A stretch of DNA of 64,000 nt from Acanthopleura granulata (GCA_016165875.1 JABBOT010000009.1:14326370-14390369), one strand, 5' to 3'. Shown: positions 34,201 to 44,695, counted from the stretch's first letter. Notes: generated by a model not told the origin, from the sequence alone. Numbers and translations are program-made.

Positions 34201-37200
34201 ACGTCCATGTTATAGTAAATGTAATCAGAAATAGTTGCCTCACATTTCTGACACATGGTCACATGGTACAGTAGGGCTTTTCTTACCTTTAACAATAAAA
34301 GAGTTCGATCTCAAAACCCCCTATTGGCAACTACCACACTGCCTTCGCTACTCTTGTTTGACTTGCTAAGCTCTTGGCTTTTTCAACTTGTACTGTCCCC
34401 ACACTTAATCGTTATCGCGAGCCTCCGCGTGCGACAACGTGTTTTCCAACACACTTTTAGCACACTAAGATTTATAAAGTGTGCTTCCATCATACTTGGT
34501 AGAATAATTGCACGTAAATCTGTTTCCAGCACACTTGATTTCCCGCCTGTACACTTGATGACATACTGAGCGTAAACTTCAGACGAACCTTTCTCACGGC
34601 CTCATGGGCGTTCCCTATCACAGGCCATGGGGTGGGTCCATCAACGTGCATTTTTGTGAAAATTCCATTATTTCTCGTTGCGTACCTGAAAGAAAGACAT
34701 ATACAAAACATTAGACCTAATTGTCTTTTCACCTAATATGACTGACATTTATTTTTAATTTCCCTTTGTTTTGGAGCAAATCAAATGCATGACGCTAAAG
34801 GCCGAGTCGTTGAAAAGTGAAGAAGCCCGATGCTACATGCTGTAGCACTAGTTAAGTCGCATTAGACTTCGATTACATATGACAAGACGAGCATTCGTGT
34901 TTACCTTTGACTTTTAACATTAAACTACCTGCAACTATGGACATAAAATATAAGCCACTTTCCGGCACCTCTTTCTATGCTGCCATTCGTCATCAGCCCT
35001 TCGATTCATTTTTATATATATTCGTTGACGTCTAATATATAGTTATGGATTGTTCATTTATACGGCGTCATGGTGGCATGAGGAGACTGTACCGTACTTC
35101 ACCTTCCAGCCGACAAATCTTTAAAACCGCAGCCTAATCAGCGCAAGCCTGCGACCTTGACCTATGCACGATCAGCGCATCGGGCTTTTGGTGTAGAATC
35201 CTTTAGTGTATATATTTTTATTTAGAGGAGTTTCATGTACAGATTTTCCGGCAGTTACAAAAGCAAAACAAGAAAAACACCCTTCCCGAATAATTCATTA
35301 ACAGTATCTGAAAGCCAATTGTCATAAAACAAAATATGGCATACACCATAGACTACCGACTATCTCCGCGCACGAGACACGGATGTGAAGGGTGCGTTAT
35401 ATCATTTCAATCGTACATTTATCTTGCCGAAAATAACAACTGTGTTTGCTGACATCAACTATCATCGGGACCACGAAGCTATCAGCTAAACCTTGACGTC
35501 ACTGACAGTTACCCGAGTGGTTACCGTGCTAGACTAAATGGTGTCTCACAAATGCGGTCCCTGTAAGTTCAAGTCCAGCTCATGCTTGATTACTAGCTAT
35601 GTGGTTACACGTGGGAAAGCCAGTAGAAGGAGAGGGTCACTTGAGCGCGTGTCATTTTCTTATGGGATTGAGGAGCAGCTCCTCACTACATAATAAGGAC
35701 CCCTTTGCAGGCCTATGTCGGTCGTCTGCTGGCTGACTGACTGTCAGCCTTTATGCATACTCACATACATTCACACTCCCGCACACAGACAAAAACAGGG
35801 ACCTATACATGGATAGCATGTACCTGCATGTGTGTAAGCCGTTCTAGCTAACATACGCGGAGAGCGACATACATACATTTTGCTCACGTCTGTCCATAGC
35901 GATTTTCACGCTGTGCCGTAGATATCGTGTGTCCTACAATAAACTGCTCCACACTCCATAAAGGAAGGAGCACTTCCTTGTTATGTAATGAGGAGCTGCT
36001 CCTCAAATGACACACCCGCTCAAGTGACCGTCTCCTGCTACTAGAGTCCGCCATCAACCTGCGGATGACCGTGGGTTTCCGCCGGGCTCTGTCCGGTTTC
36101 CTCCCACCCTATGCTGATCGCCGTCGTGTAAGTGAAGTATTTTTGAGTATGGTGTTGAACTCCAATCAACTAAATTAATAAATTACTGGAAAAATACGTG
36201 TAATATATACTACCTCCTATTTGATCCATCTGTGGGTGGGTGTGGGTGTGTGGGTGTTTTTTTTTTAGTTGAGGGGATAATCAACGATAAAAACATTTTA
36301 CTCAGGCCAACTTTCATAAAATATGAGGGCAAAAGTCCTATTTGCCCAAAGGAGTCCAAGAACAGAAAAGGGATCAAGTAAACTACATACAGCAAACAGA
36401 GCCAGGGAAGATGCTCTTGAAATAAAGCAATGACTTGACCAATCGTTTTGTTGTATGCTTTTTGGAATGGTTCTATCAACTTTTGATTATAATCGAGAGT
36501 CTAGAAAACCCGTTCCCACAGCAAACGAATCCCCAATCCGGAAGCACGGTCTGTGATTCTATATTTGTCTTAGTTATTCTCATTATATACAAGGTGAGCA
36601 CGGTAACATGTTCACACTGTCGCCTTAGGGTGTAAAAAAAATGTATGATGTATCTCAGCATGTAAGACTCATGTGTAATTATATATATACAGACTATTAT
36701 GCAGCACTGGGGGTTTGCCAAAACATTACACAGCTGACCGGACGCTCTTCAGTCGTCAGAACATACAGCTACAGTAAGCCATTCACGCAGCAGCCAATCC
36801 CCGTGCACGTGTTACACTTGAGCGCACCTTCCATACATTCGCCAGTAGAGCTGTAATCACGGATCTATTCATGGGCCCGAAAAGATCACCACAGCCTGTG
36901 AACGTATTCTCATGTTTTAAGGCCCTATAAGCTGCCTACCAATACCTACACAGAATCAAATGACGGTCTCTCTAAAACTTTTCACCAAACCAGAAATATT
37001 AACGGTGAACACGAGGCTCCTAATCTAAAGCAACTTCTATGGCCAAGTTTACTACTGAGCCAGAATGACTTTACATAATCACAAAGTGTGCAAATGTTGT
37101 GAGTATTTAGTAATTAACAATAAATTTCTGTTTCCAGTTACCAACTTGAATTTCCATATCAATGCTAACATGAATTGCAATTCTCAAATCTCCTCCATGT

Positions 37201-38569
37201 CCTAATTTGCTGTAGCTGTAAGAAGTATTACATTGGAAAAACTGGCCATTCATTTAGAAATCGGTGTAGAATCCATGGTAACAAATGGCCCCTACGCCAA
37301 GTTTTCAGATCATGTTGGTAACAAAACATATTCCATCTTGTGACTGTGGTTTTCACACTAAGTTCCAAATTATGACTTTATTATGAAATTATCTCAAACC
37401 ACAGGGATAGAAGAACAACACTTCATCAACAAGTTCAAATCTCTGAACCTAAGCGTGAAAACATGGGGAGGTAATTCCCCCCCCCATATATATATATATA
37501 CCCGTCGCAAATTGTGTGAAATAAAAAGGCTCTGAAGAACCATCTGATGCGGTGAAACTAGAGAGCCAAGTCAACGCAACTGAGATTGTCACGTTTATCC
37601 TTTATAGTTGATATTCTTACCGCACACACTGGCATTTTAACGGTGTATTTTCCTCTCTCTATACATTTATATATAATGACGGCCGTCATGAATGTTTTTG
37701 GATGTACTGAAACTAAACCGTCCAGCTTTGCCAGATACCTGGCTTAAAAGCCAAGCAGTGTGTTCGTGGCCTACTTCTTAGTGCGCTATAGTGCCATGCA
37801 ATGACCCTGGGTCAAATCATCATTACGGTCGCTGTAAGTTCAAGCTCAGTTCATCACGGCTTCCTCTCTCGCTCCGCCCGGTTTTGTCATACCACAATGC
37901 TGGCCACGGTTGTAAAAGTGAATGAAGTGCCGCGTGAAACACCAATCAACCAAATAAAATAAAGTGAAAGTCGTAGCCGATGTAGCAAAGCTAGATCTGA
38001 ACTCGCGACCTTTTCGGTGATGGGCCGCCTTTAATTCAATCGCTGCGAACAGGCACTCTGACCATCTGAGACAGCAACCAAGTGCCCATATTGTGAAGTA
38101 AACGTTGAAGCATGCATGGGCATACATAAGTATACAAGTCTAATGGGAGTAACAAATGTATATAATGTCGGTTGTATACATGCACAGGGTAATACAGTAT
38201 TATTTATGCTGACCTATATATATATTAATATGATTTTTGCTGACTAATATGTACAAATCGCAGTAGTGTTCAAATAACTACAGATTGCAAACGTAGTGTC
38301 ATTTATGTTGGGCAGTATAATGTTTAAAATATGTACAAATTGCATTGCAGTGTAAAGTATACTGTAGGGCTATTCGTATGTATAACATGCAATGCCGAGT
38401 TATTACATTGAGTGCGCTTACCAGAATGTACAACGTGTAATACAGTGTGACTGAAAATATTTGACATAGTGCAATACAGTGATAAGTATGCTTACCGGTA
38501 GTAAAGGAACAGAATCGTCAGCAAAATGACGGCCCAAATGGGGATGTTGATCAGACCGAGGATGTTCAT
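22218..38569 (-). CDS. Cytochrome P450, CYP3 clan (complete, 14 exons, 528 aa)
   Basis: An ER-anchored haem-thiolate monooxygenase. Exons in transcript order: 38569-38496, 34685-34589, 33458-33406, 32607-32511, 32226-32101, 31331-31243, 30293-30145, 28513-28389, 27635-27488, 26260-26103, 25144-25053, 24217-24080, 23558-23399, 22298-22218; all GT/AG, all phases consistent. Order of signatures: N-terminal anchor (residues ~7-24, [16 protein letters not shown]), proline hinge [10 protein letters not shown] (41-50), C-helix WRHNR (131-135), I-helix AAGYDTT (335-341), ExxR as EGLR (393-396), PERF (447-450, split by intron 12) and haem loop [10 protein letters not shown] with Cys473. Segments such as FTNRR, FGIKLD and GMRLAL match CYP3A-type enzymes. 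Exon 9 has an unusually long Gly/Ser/Asn-rich linker ([18 protein letters not shown]). Substrate cannot be inferred. Introns carry many SINEs and MITEs; intron 1 is 3.8 kb. Confidence 0.96.
22860..23370 (+). mobile_element. tRNA-derived SINE, family 1, split by an insertion
   Basis: Head and core at 22860-23022 (GGCCGTCGTGGTAAAGTGG as A-box region, CAGTTCAAGTCC as B box, CGATGGTCGTAATTTCCTCC), tail at about 23285-23370 (TGAAATACTCTTGAGTACGG then CACCCGTCAAATAAATA). About 260 bases of other sequence separate the halves. It lies in P450 intron 13 and stops just 29 bases before exon 13's donor. Confidence 0.8.
24626..24750. repeat. Imperfect ~42-bp tandem repeat in P450 intron 11
   Basis: Three units built on TATTCTGATTGGC, a TATTGATATT-like centre and a CTTGCTTGCT-like end. 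Confidence 0.65.
25900..26102 (-). repeat. Tandem duplicates of the P450 exon 10 end, including the splice donor
   Basis: Immediately downstream of exon 10 (donor at 26102-26097, minus) lie two further copies of its last ~75 bases. The first (about 26065-25992) keeps [12 protein letters not shown] and an intact GTAAGT donor. Its offset is 111 bases, exactly 37 codons, and the frame between the two donors is open. The second (about 25965-25900) is offset by a further 103 bases, has lost its donor and is out of frame. GAGT/GAAT microsatellite sequence separates the copies. Confidence 0.9.
26336..26420 (+). mobile_element. tRNA-like sequence, probable SINE head
   Basis: GCCCGAGTGGTTAAGAAGC resembles an A-box region and GCCGGTTCAACCCTAGG a B box about 50 bases on. 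The acceptor stem does not pair well, so it is not a functional tRNA. It lies in P450 intron 9. Confidence 0.45.
26755..26910 (-). mobile_element. tRNA-derived SINE, family 2, fragment
   Basis: Antisense body sequence (CGCCGAAGACACCTGGCAC, TTACTTCATACTGACACCAG) matching the middle of the copies at 9070 and 59165. In P450 intron 9. Confidence 0.65.
27193..27275. repeat. 38-bp direct duplication in P450 intron 9
   Basis: ACCACAATGGCATGACCAAA followed by AGGTCTATCG occurs twice in tandem with one or two differences. Confidence 0.85.
27905..28062 (+). mobile_element. tRNA-derived SINE, family 1, shortened
   Basis: B-box region (GTGGGTTCAAGTCAG) and tail (TGAGTGAAATATTCTTGAGT) are present with an internal deletion. 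In P450 intron 8. Confidence 0.75.
29815..29935 (-). mobile_element. tRNA-derived SINE, family 2, 3' fragment
   Basis: Antisense tail and body: AATTTTTCAGTCATATGACG, CTTGTGGCAGGGCGAGTCC, CCAAAGTGCTGCCGCC. In P450 intron 7; the minus-strand frame at 29723-29983 is a product of this element. Confidence 0.8.
31035..31182 (+). mobile_element. tRNA-derived SINE, family 1, 3' half
   Basis: CTGCCAGCAACCTACGGCTG, GGATCTGCCCGGTTTCCTCC and the CAAATACATAAATAAATA tail. In P450 intron 6, about 60 bases from the exon 6 donor. Confidence 0.85.
31413..31678 (+). mobile_element. tRNA-derived SINE, family 1, near full length
   Basis: A-box region GTTGGCCTAGTGGTTAGTG, B-box region GCTCAAGCCCAGC, core GCCAGCAACATGTGAATGG and tail TTAATCAAATAAATAAATA. 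In P450 intron 5. Confidence 0.9.
32745..32870. mobile_element. MITE-like element, family A, copy 3 (right end only)
   Basis: The stretch with CTCAGACCAGTAATTTTAGC, CACTGACAACCGCGTCAATT and TGCAAATTGTAACGTCTGAG aligns with the right terminal repeat of copy 1 and, inverted, with the longer left terminal repeat of copy 2 including its CAGTGACGCT insertion. The body is too decayed to follow. In P450 intron 3. Confidence 0.65.
32909..33052. mobile_element. Small foldback (MITE-like) element, ~144 bp
   Basis: Inverted repeat with arms of about 40 bp: ACTGGACCCGGTTTCATGAA on the left pairs with TTTATGAAACCTGGCCCAGT on the right. Inside the arms are short repeats of GCACTTAGCTAAG. No coding potential. 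Forty bases beyond the family A fragment. Confidence 0.8.
33964..34325 (+). mobile_element. MITE-like element, family B, copy 1 (~360 bp)
   Basis: Terminal inverted repeats of about 65 bp: GGGGAGTTTCGAGTTCGAAC at the left, and at the right GAGTTCGATCTC followed by AAAACCCCCTAT. The interior (GTAATCAGAAATAGTTGC, CCAGCTCCTCAATTTTCA) matches copy 2 at 43374-43747 in inverted orientation along its length. In P450 intron 2. A TA dinucleotide follows the right end, compatible with a mariner-type target. Confidence 0.82.
35505..36182 (+). mobile_element. tRNA-derived SINE, family 1, interrupted by a MITE
   Basis: The 5' part at 35505-35621 (CCGAGTGGTTACCGTGC, AGTTCAAGTCCAGCTCATGC) and the 3' part at 36043-36182 (CCGCCATCAACCTGCGGATG, GTGTAAGTGAAGTATTTTTG) join into one SINE once 35622-36042 is removed. 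In P450 intron 1. Confidence 0.85.
35622..36042. mobile_element. MITE-like element, family C (421 bp), nested in a SINE
   Basis: Ends AGTAGAAGGAGAGGGTCACT and (inverted) AGTAGCAGGAGACGGTCACT are near-identical terminal repeats. They extend inward through TTGAGCG, a GAGGAGCAGCTCCTC palindrome and CATAATAAGGA. The SINE on either side is cleanly interrupted. The flanks AAAGCC and AGAGTCC may be a diverged ~7-base target duplication. No transposase. Confidence 0.88.
37780..37965 (+). mobile_element. tRNA-derived SINE, family 1
   Basis: GGTCGCTGTAAGTTCAAGCTC (B-box region), ACCACAATGCTGGCCACGG and ACACCAATCAACCAAATAAA are visible; the core is shortened. In P450 intron 1. Confidence 0.8.
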
Positions 38570-38777
38570 GTTCGATGCGATCCCGTTCCAGCTCAGTCAG
38601 ATAGCCGCTTTAAAACCGGGCGAACTGCAGGGCACTCACTGTCGGACGTCAGACCAGCAAACCTTGTCAAACTTCAATAGAGCCTGTGTATTGTCAAGGC
38701 GCACGAATCAGCGCGGAATCCCTCAAGCTATTCCACGATACAGAGACACTCTACTTACCGATGCACGCACGGTGTGG

Positions 38778-38784
38778 CTTTATA
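38778..38784 (-). promoter_or_regulatory. Candidate TATA box of the P450 gene
   Basis: TATAAAG on the minus strand lies about 210 bases upstream of the ATG at 38569, so a start site near 38750 would leave a 5' leader of about 180 bases with no intron. Confidence 0.5.
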
Positions 38785-39264
38785 AGCCTACATCACATCA
38801 GGTGGACAGCCTTAGCTTTGTACTGAACACGGCGTGAATGCCTTATAAGTACAAGTACTTCCACCAGCTGTAAATATACAAGCCTATAAAAAAATGTCTG
38901 CACAATTGGTCTCATTGTTTAAACGTGGCAGTACAGGTCAGAAAGTGGGCTAGAGGTGTTTAGACTTCGCCTGCTTTTATTTGGGTGTAGATATGCGGAT
39001 AGAAAATGAAATCGGGTCAAACTGCTTCTCGTACTCGGTGCCCTGATCTACATTAAGTAGATATTGCACCACCAGGGACAGTCGCAAGAGATCATGTGTG
39101 TGTCATCATCGGTTGTCTGGCTGGACCGTGTATGGCCTTATAAGGTTGACAGTGTTGGCACTTAAACGCTCGGTAGGCCTATGATTTACATATACATCTT
39201 AGCCCAAAGTGCAAGTACAAATCTTGAATCTTCTTTATGATGCAAGTTACTGCATTCATTGGCT

Positions 39265-39490
39265 CATATATATTTAATTGGAGTTTCACGCCATGATCAA
39301 CAATTTGTCGTTTATACTATATGCCGACCAGCATTAGAGCCCGGGGAAACCGTGGGTCATCCTCAGGTTGCTGGTGGAAATTCCCTCGCACGGCCCGGGA
39401 AGGAGCCAACATGAGCTGGACTTGAACTCACAGTGGCCGCATTGGTGAGAGGCACCTAGGTCGTTAATTGCATGCGTTTCGCTAGCAGGT
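39265..39490 (-). mobile_element. tRNA-derived SINE, family 1
   Basis: Antisense, with CGACCAGCATTAGAGCCCGG, GTCATCCTCAGGTTGCTGG and GAGCTGGACTTGAACTCACA in order. The tail side reads ATTTAATTGGAGTTTCACGC. Confidence 0.85.
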
Positions 39491-39529
39491 TAATACCTCG
39501 GAATGTATTTGAAAATCGATGCACAGGTT

Positions 39530-39760
39530 TGTTTAATTATTTATTTCATTGATTGTTGTTTTAGGCCGTATTCAAGAATATTTCGCAGGGGCCATATGTA
39601 CTACGGCGGCAGGCATTATGGAGGGAGGAAAGCGGGAAAAGTTCCATTACCATGCAAAGGTTGCTGACAGGCCTTCTCCACTCAAGGCAAGTGAGGAAGC
39701 CAACATGAGCTAGACTTGAACTCACAACGACCGCATTGGTGAGAGGCTACAAATCTGACT
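39530..39760 (-). mobile_element. tRNA-derived SINE, family 1
   Basis: Second antisense copy close to the one at 39265: TTGTTTTAGGCCGTATTCAA, GGCGGCAGGCATTATGGAGG, GACTTGAACTCACAACGACC and GCATTGGTGAGAGGCTAC. Confidence 0.85.
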
Positions 39761-40684
39761 GAAGAAGTGCTACCACGTATACGCAGCATACAATCAGCGG
39801 TCAAAACCACGTATGTGTCGGGCTTTAGTGTCCATGACAATTTTAAGCTAATGTGGATCAAAATCACTTTGCTAATCGTTCCCTATAATGCGGTTGCCAG
39901 GTCTGAAAATGTCAAGAGGGCTAACTATGTCATCTTTCCGTTAATTTCACACATAACCATATACATAATTAGGTCAGTGCACGTGTTGCTTTGTGTGATG
40001 AGACAGCGTGTTGGCTATATATGTATATATAGTTATGGTTGTCCTTGTATGAGTAATTTGACTAATTGACAGGTATACGCGTGTGTCACCAAGCCCGCCT
40101 TGCATTAAGGCGTTAGGCCATTATCATTCATTTCATTCAATAATGCACAGAATTACTCACAATGCACACTCTATCCCCATCGGGGACAAAACAAGGGTTT
40201 TGAGTGGACATTTATATACACCTTGGCTATGTATGGTCATTTTGATAGAGTATACCAGATAAAGACCTGTACTCCTCCAGGCGCTTCATGTGTGCATTAA
40301 TAGCTCACGGAATTACTCATTTAGCACGCTGTATCCTGTGCGCAGGCAAAAGAAGCTTGTTCCCGCACTACACATAGCGTATTGAGATCACATATGTGTG
40401 CCATAAATAAGGATAATTAGAGATATGTAGAGAAAGCAATTTTTTTACATCTCAAAAACGCTTAAACTTGTAAAACGCATTATCATAATTACTTCATTAT
40501 TACTTGATTTAATTATTATATAATTATGCTATTGCTTTTTGAGAAAGCATGGTAATGCCTCTTGAGAGCGCATGGTTAGGTGCACATAACATTCTTTGAT
40601 AACTAAGCGCAGATACCAGTTTGAGATCTTTGTTTGAGTATAGACGTACATTGTTTTTGTAAAAATTTTAAAAAGTATATTTAG

Positions 40685-40923
40685 GGACCTCCGTGGTTCA
40701 GTTGGTTAGCGAGCTAACGCAGCGTAATGACACAGGGGCAAGGTGATCGTTGTGAGTTCAAGTCCAGTTCATGCTGGCTTCCTCTCCGGCCATACATGGG
40801 AACGCCTACCAACAACCTGTGGATGGTCGTGGGATTCCCCCTGTCCGGTTTCTTTCCACCATAATGTTGACCACCGTCGTACAAGTGAAATATTCTGTAG
40901 TGCGACGTAAAACACCAATGAAA

Positions 40924-40954
<31 letters not shown>

Positions 40955-40955
40955 C
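40685..40955 (+). mobile_element. tRNA-derived SINE, family 1, full length
   Basis: One of the best copies. Head GACCTCCGTGGTTCAGTTGG (A-box region), GTGAGTTCAAGTCCAGTTC (B box), core CTGTGGATGGTCGTGGGATT and end AACACCAATGAAATAAATA, followed by about nine AAAT repeats. Confidence 0.93.
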
Positions 40956-41029
40956 TCAAAATCTAGGTCAAAACCTGACCAAGAAAAAAAATAAGAATAA
41001 TAAATAAATAACAAAGGATGTTTGTATTA

Positions 41030-41170
41030 CCGTTCAGGAGCCTTGCTCGTTCAGATATCTCCAGTCAGGGCCGGGATTCGAATCCGGCTGTCGCAGTGCC
41101 GCTTTCAGCCAGTAGGTTAGCAGTTATACGTCAAAGGTCAGTGGTTTACACCGGACACGCCAGCCCCCCC
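41030..41170 (-). mobile_element. tRNA-like SINE head, separate family
   Basis: On the minus strand GCCGGATTCGAATCCCGGCC resembles a B box. GTCAGTGGTTTACACCGG-type sequence follows on the other side. Only a partial head is visible and no tRNA fold closes. Confidence 0.4.
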
Positions 41171-41227
41171 CCACCCCCCCGCACAACGGCATGTGTACGT
41201 AAACTGCGTTTGATGCACGCGATATTG

Positions 41228-41500
41228 TTTATTTATTTATTGCTATGATTGGTGTTTTACGCCACATTCAAGAACATTTCACTTGTACTGCGGCGGTCGG
41301 CATTGTGGTGGGAGCAACCCTGGGAGAACAAGGGGGGAAACTCACGACCATCCGCAGGTTGCTGGCGGACCTTTCCACGTACGGCCGGAGAGAAAGCTAG
41401 GGTGAGCTGGACTTGAACTCACAGCGACCACATTGGTGAGAGGCACTTGGGTCTTTGCGCCGCGCTGGCGCACTAATCACCTCGACCACGGATATCCCCG
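41228..41500 (-). mobile_element. tRNA-derived SINE, family 1, full length
   Basis: Antisense copy running from the TTTATTTATTTATTG tail through GGTGTTTTACGCCACATTCA, ACGACCATCCGCAGGTTGCT and TGGACTTGAACTCACAGCGA to the head complement CCTCGACCACGGATATCCCC. Confidence 0.93.
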
Positions 41501-41721
41501 TCTGATGTTGTGATTCATTTATAAAATTACACAATTTGAATAAATATTCAATTTGGCAAACAAATTTATATGGATGTGCTGTGTTTTACTCATATATAGC
41601 TTACACATGTTGTTGTTTTTAGATAGATGGGGAATTTTTCACGGTCAGAATGCCTGTAACGGCAAAACAAGAAACAGAAGGCCATTCAGCGATGTCACCA
41701 TGTCACAGGTGGACGTAAACT

Positions 41722-41962
41722 CGCCCTAGTGCAGCGTAATAACCCAAGAGCCTCTCACCAATGCGATCGCCCAGTGTGAGTTCAAGCCCAGCTCACGCTG
41801 GTTTCATCTCCGGTGGTGAGAAGGTCTACTAACAACCTGCCCATGTTCGCGGGTTTCCCTGGGCTCTGTCCAGTATATTCCCAACCATAATGCTGGCCGC
41901 TGTCGTATAAGTCAAATATCCTTGCATACCCCTTAAAACACAAAGCAAATAAATATATAAAT
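41722..41962 (+). mobile_element. tRNA-derived SINE, family 1
   Basis: AGAGCCTCTCACCAATGCGA, GTGAGTTCAAGCCCAGCTC, CATAATGCTGGCCGCTGTCG and a CAAATAAATATATAAA tail. The extreme 5' head is missing. Confidence 0.88.
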
Positions 41963-42511
41963 GATCTCTGTATTTGTTGTCACCACAAAGGGAATCCTAT
42001 GTTTTATTCCTTGGGTCTAGTAGGAAGAAAGCCCGTCCACTACCGCCTTATGTAAGCTGATGGCTGCTCCATTTGCTGAACAACCGATCTCAAAATCAGA
42101 CATTGTTTCGTACACGTCACGACCCAGGAATGTACCCATTACATTTCACAGGCTTATATAATTATTCGAGACCGCGGACATCCGGGAATTTGCTCTTTTA
42201 TTTCCACCTATAGGGTTTACTTGAACAGACTCGGTTATAAAAATATTATCCAGCTATTTCGTGCAAGTAATTAGTACAAATTAGTGGAGACATGTCCAGA
42301 ATTGTACTTTGATGAAAATTACAACATATTACACATTTTATCGTCAACGCTATAAGAGATGTGGTCAAGAAACGAAGTTATAGACTTTGTCTTGAAATAT
42401 TGTTTAACAGACAACATCCTGAAATGATGTTACAAACCATCAAATGGTGTGTAACACGCAGATGACATCGTGAATTGGTGTTGCAGAGTAGACCTACGCC
42501 GTAAATTTCAG

Positions 42512-42640
42512 AAACAAGGATTCTATATCTAGCGAATGTTGTTTATTTTAGCACGGTAAATGTGGAAGAGTTGAAACTCTATAACAAGACGCCTTCCGCA
42601 TTTACCGTGCTAAAATGAACTAGATAAACAATCCTTATTT
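42512..42640. repeat. Long imperfect hairpin (~130 bp)
   Basis: Left arm: AAGGATTCTATATCTAG then TTTTAGCACGGTAAATGTGG. Right arm: CCGCATTTACCGTGCTAAAA then CTAGATAAACAATCCTT. The inner 24-base arms differ at one position around a ~28-base loop. The outer arms also pair, with a 12-base bulge on the left. No coding potential. Confidence 0.85.
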
Positions 42641-43370
42641 CCTAATTAAAACATGACACAGATAGAATGCGTTTAAAGTGAAAGACAACTCATGACTGAG
42701 GAACTGTTCATTAAAAGGGTTACAAAATTCTCTCTTGAATGCAAAAACCTATTTAAATTTGTATGAGTTGTTTGAAGTGTGGAGTATTTTTGCTGCCGAC
42801 TGGTGATCTGAAGGCACCCATGATTTTAAGTTAATAGGCCTAACAGATTGACCAATCAGAGAGCTAAGAGACGTCAGCTGTTTATAAGCTGTGACGTAAA
42901 TGTTCTGAGCTGACTGTCAATGTAACATGTAATAGCACAGGGACAGCACTCTGTTTTAATGTTATATATTGTAATTATAACAAGTGCATGATTGAACAAC
43001 ACTGCAAAGTATTTCCAGACCATTGTGTTGTGGCGGAAGTACGTTTCTTGACCCTTTCAGGTAATAAATTCACATATATTTATACATAAGTTTCAACCAC
43101 AACCATGGCAGCTTCCTGCTGTGTCATGTGACAAGAGTGTTCCGCGCTTGGAACAATTACGTCACAGCCCGCGCACTATGGCTGCGTTTCATGTTAGTCG
43201 ACAGAGCACGATCAAATGCCAATTTCCACCGTCGAAGTATAGCTGTTAGTAAAAAAATGTTTTACAGAAATGAACATAATATTGTCCAACCAGTTCGGCG
43301 AACTTAATTTTGAACTCGCGATGTCTTTCACGTTAATGTATGACGTCAAATATAAACTCCACCATGTGCA
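42641..43370. other. Interval without recognised genes
   Basis: Between the hairpin and family B copy 2. I see a few short imperfect repeats but no exon, RNA gene or complete element. Confidence 0.4.
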
Positions 43371-43373
43371 TAA

Positions 43374-43747
43374 ATAGGGGAGTTTCGAGTTCTAGCTCTT
43401 TTATCGCTAAAGGTAGGAAAAGTGCTACTGTACCACGTGACTGGACACAAATGTTACGCAACTGTTTCTGATTACATCTGCTATGACATGAGTGTGTAAA
43501 AAGAAGTGTCACGAAAAGTTATTTACACATAGCCAAACTATGATGAAAACTGAGGAGCTGAAGGCTTGTGAACTTAAGAAGTTACTGAAGAAAAGAAACG
43601 TCATTAGTACCTCCTCAACACGGTGAGATGGGTGATCAGTAAATTTGAGTCAACAAACGTTGCCTAACATTTTTGATAAATAACATGATACAGTAGGACT
43701 GTTTTTACTTTCAGAGACAAAAGAGTCTGAATTCGAAGCTCCCCTAT
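43374..43747 (-). mobile_element. MITE-like element, family B, copy 2 (374 bp)
   Basis: Ends ATAGGGGAGTTTCGAGTTCT and GAATTCGAAGCTCCCCTAT are inverted repeats of about 65 bp. The body matches copy 1 at 33964-34325 in the opposite orientation. Flanking TA on both sides (TA-GGGGAG, CTCCCC-TA) would suit a TA target duplication. No coding potential. Confidence 0.85.
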
Positions 43748-43754
43748 GCAAACT

Positions 43755-44070
43755 GAATGGGTGGCCTGGTGGCCCCGGGTCGGGATAAAGCAAAGGCTTT
43801 AAATATAGTATATTTGTTGCTACCTCGCTTGGCACCCGGCACTGAGAGGTTAGAGCAAGGAAACAGAACTGGTTGGCGAGTTGTCTGTAAATTGTTACTT
43901 GGTGGGGTGTCATGCCTGGTACCTCTTCGGCATAATGTTCCAGTAGTGACAGCACTTTGGCGGCATGGACTCGCCCTGGCACAACTAATTAGACACAGCA
44001 TATAAACATTCTGAGGCTTTCTCGTCGTCACATGACTGAAAAATTGCTACATTCATACATACAAACTGAA
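43755..44070 (+). mobile_element. tRNA-derived SINE, family 2
   Basis: Abuts family B copy 2. Body GGTTAGAGCAAGGAAACAGA, TTGGTGGGGTGTCATGCC, CAGCACTTTGGCGGCATGG and tail TCACATGACTGAAAAATTGC. The tRNA head is replaced by unrelated sequence. Confidence 0.8.
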
Positions 44071-44497
44071 TGTAAAATAAAGACAGACGATAATGTGGTG
44101 AACATTATTTCAATTTTAAGATTTGATTTACAATGATATTTTGAGTGATATTTGTATATAGACTCCCCTACTCCCACGTATTATCAACCTACCATGGTTA
44201 TAATTGACCTCAAATATATAACAAACATTTTAATGGTCGCTTTCTAAGTAACCATAACTTTTACAGTTGGACTGACCATATCTTCTAGAGGGTGTATTAT
44301 TGAAAAATTGGTGAGTATACAAGGTGTTAAACATCATACAGTAGTGAAAAATTCTTGGTTATGGCAAATAAATTTGGTAAATAAAATTTCCCCTCGGAAA
44401 TCGGGGCTTACGGATCGAGGAGGCGGAGGAGGCGTAGGTCGGGGAGGTAAGAAATGGACAGTTATGGTCACAATTAAAGCAACCGGTATTTATAACT

Positions 44498-44695
44498 GTT
44501 TATTTATTTATTTATTTATTCATTTATTTACTATACTGGTGTTAAATACCGTTCTCAAGAATATATCACTTATACGACGACGGCCAGCATTTATGGTGAG
44601 AGGAACCAGGCAGAGCTCGGAAGAAACCCACGAACATCCACAGGTTGCCGACAGACCTTCCCAGGTGGGCCGGAGAGGCAGCCAGCCTTGACCGG
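44498..44695 (-). mobile_element. tRNA-derived SINE, family 1, head missing
   Basis: Antisense, from a TTTATTTATTTATT tail through ACGACGGCCAGCATTTATGG and ACCCACGAACATCCACAGG, ending in GGCCGGAGAGGCAGCCAGC. Confidence 0.88.
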
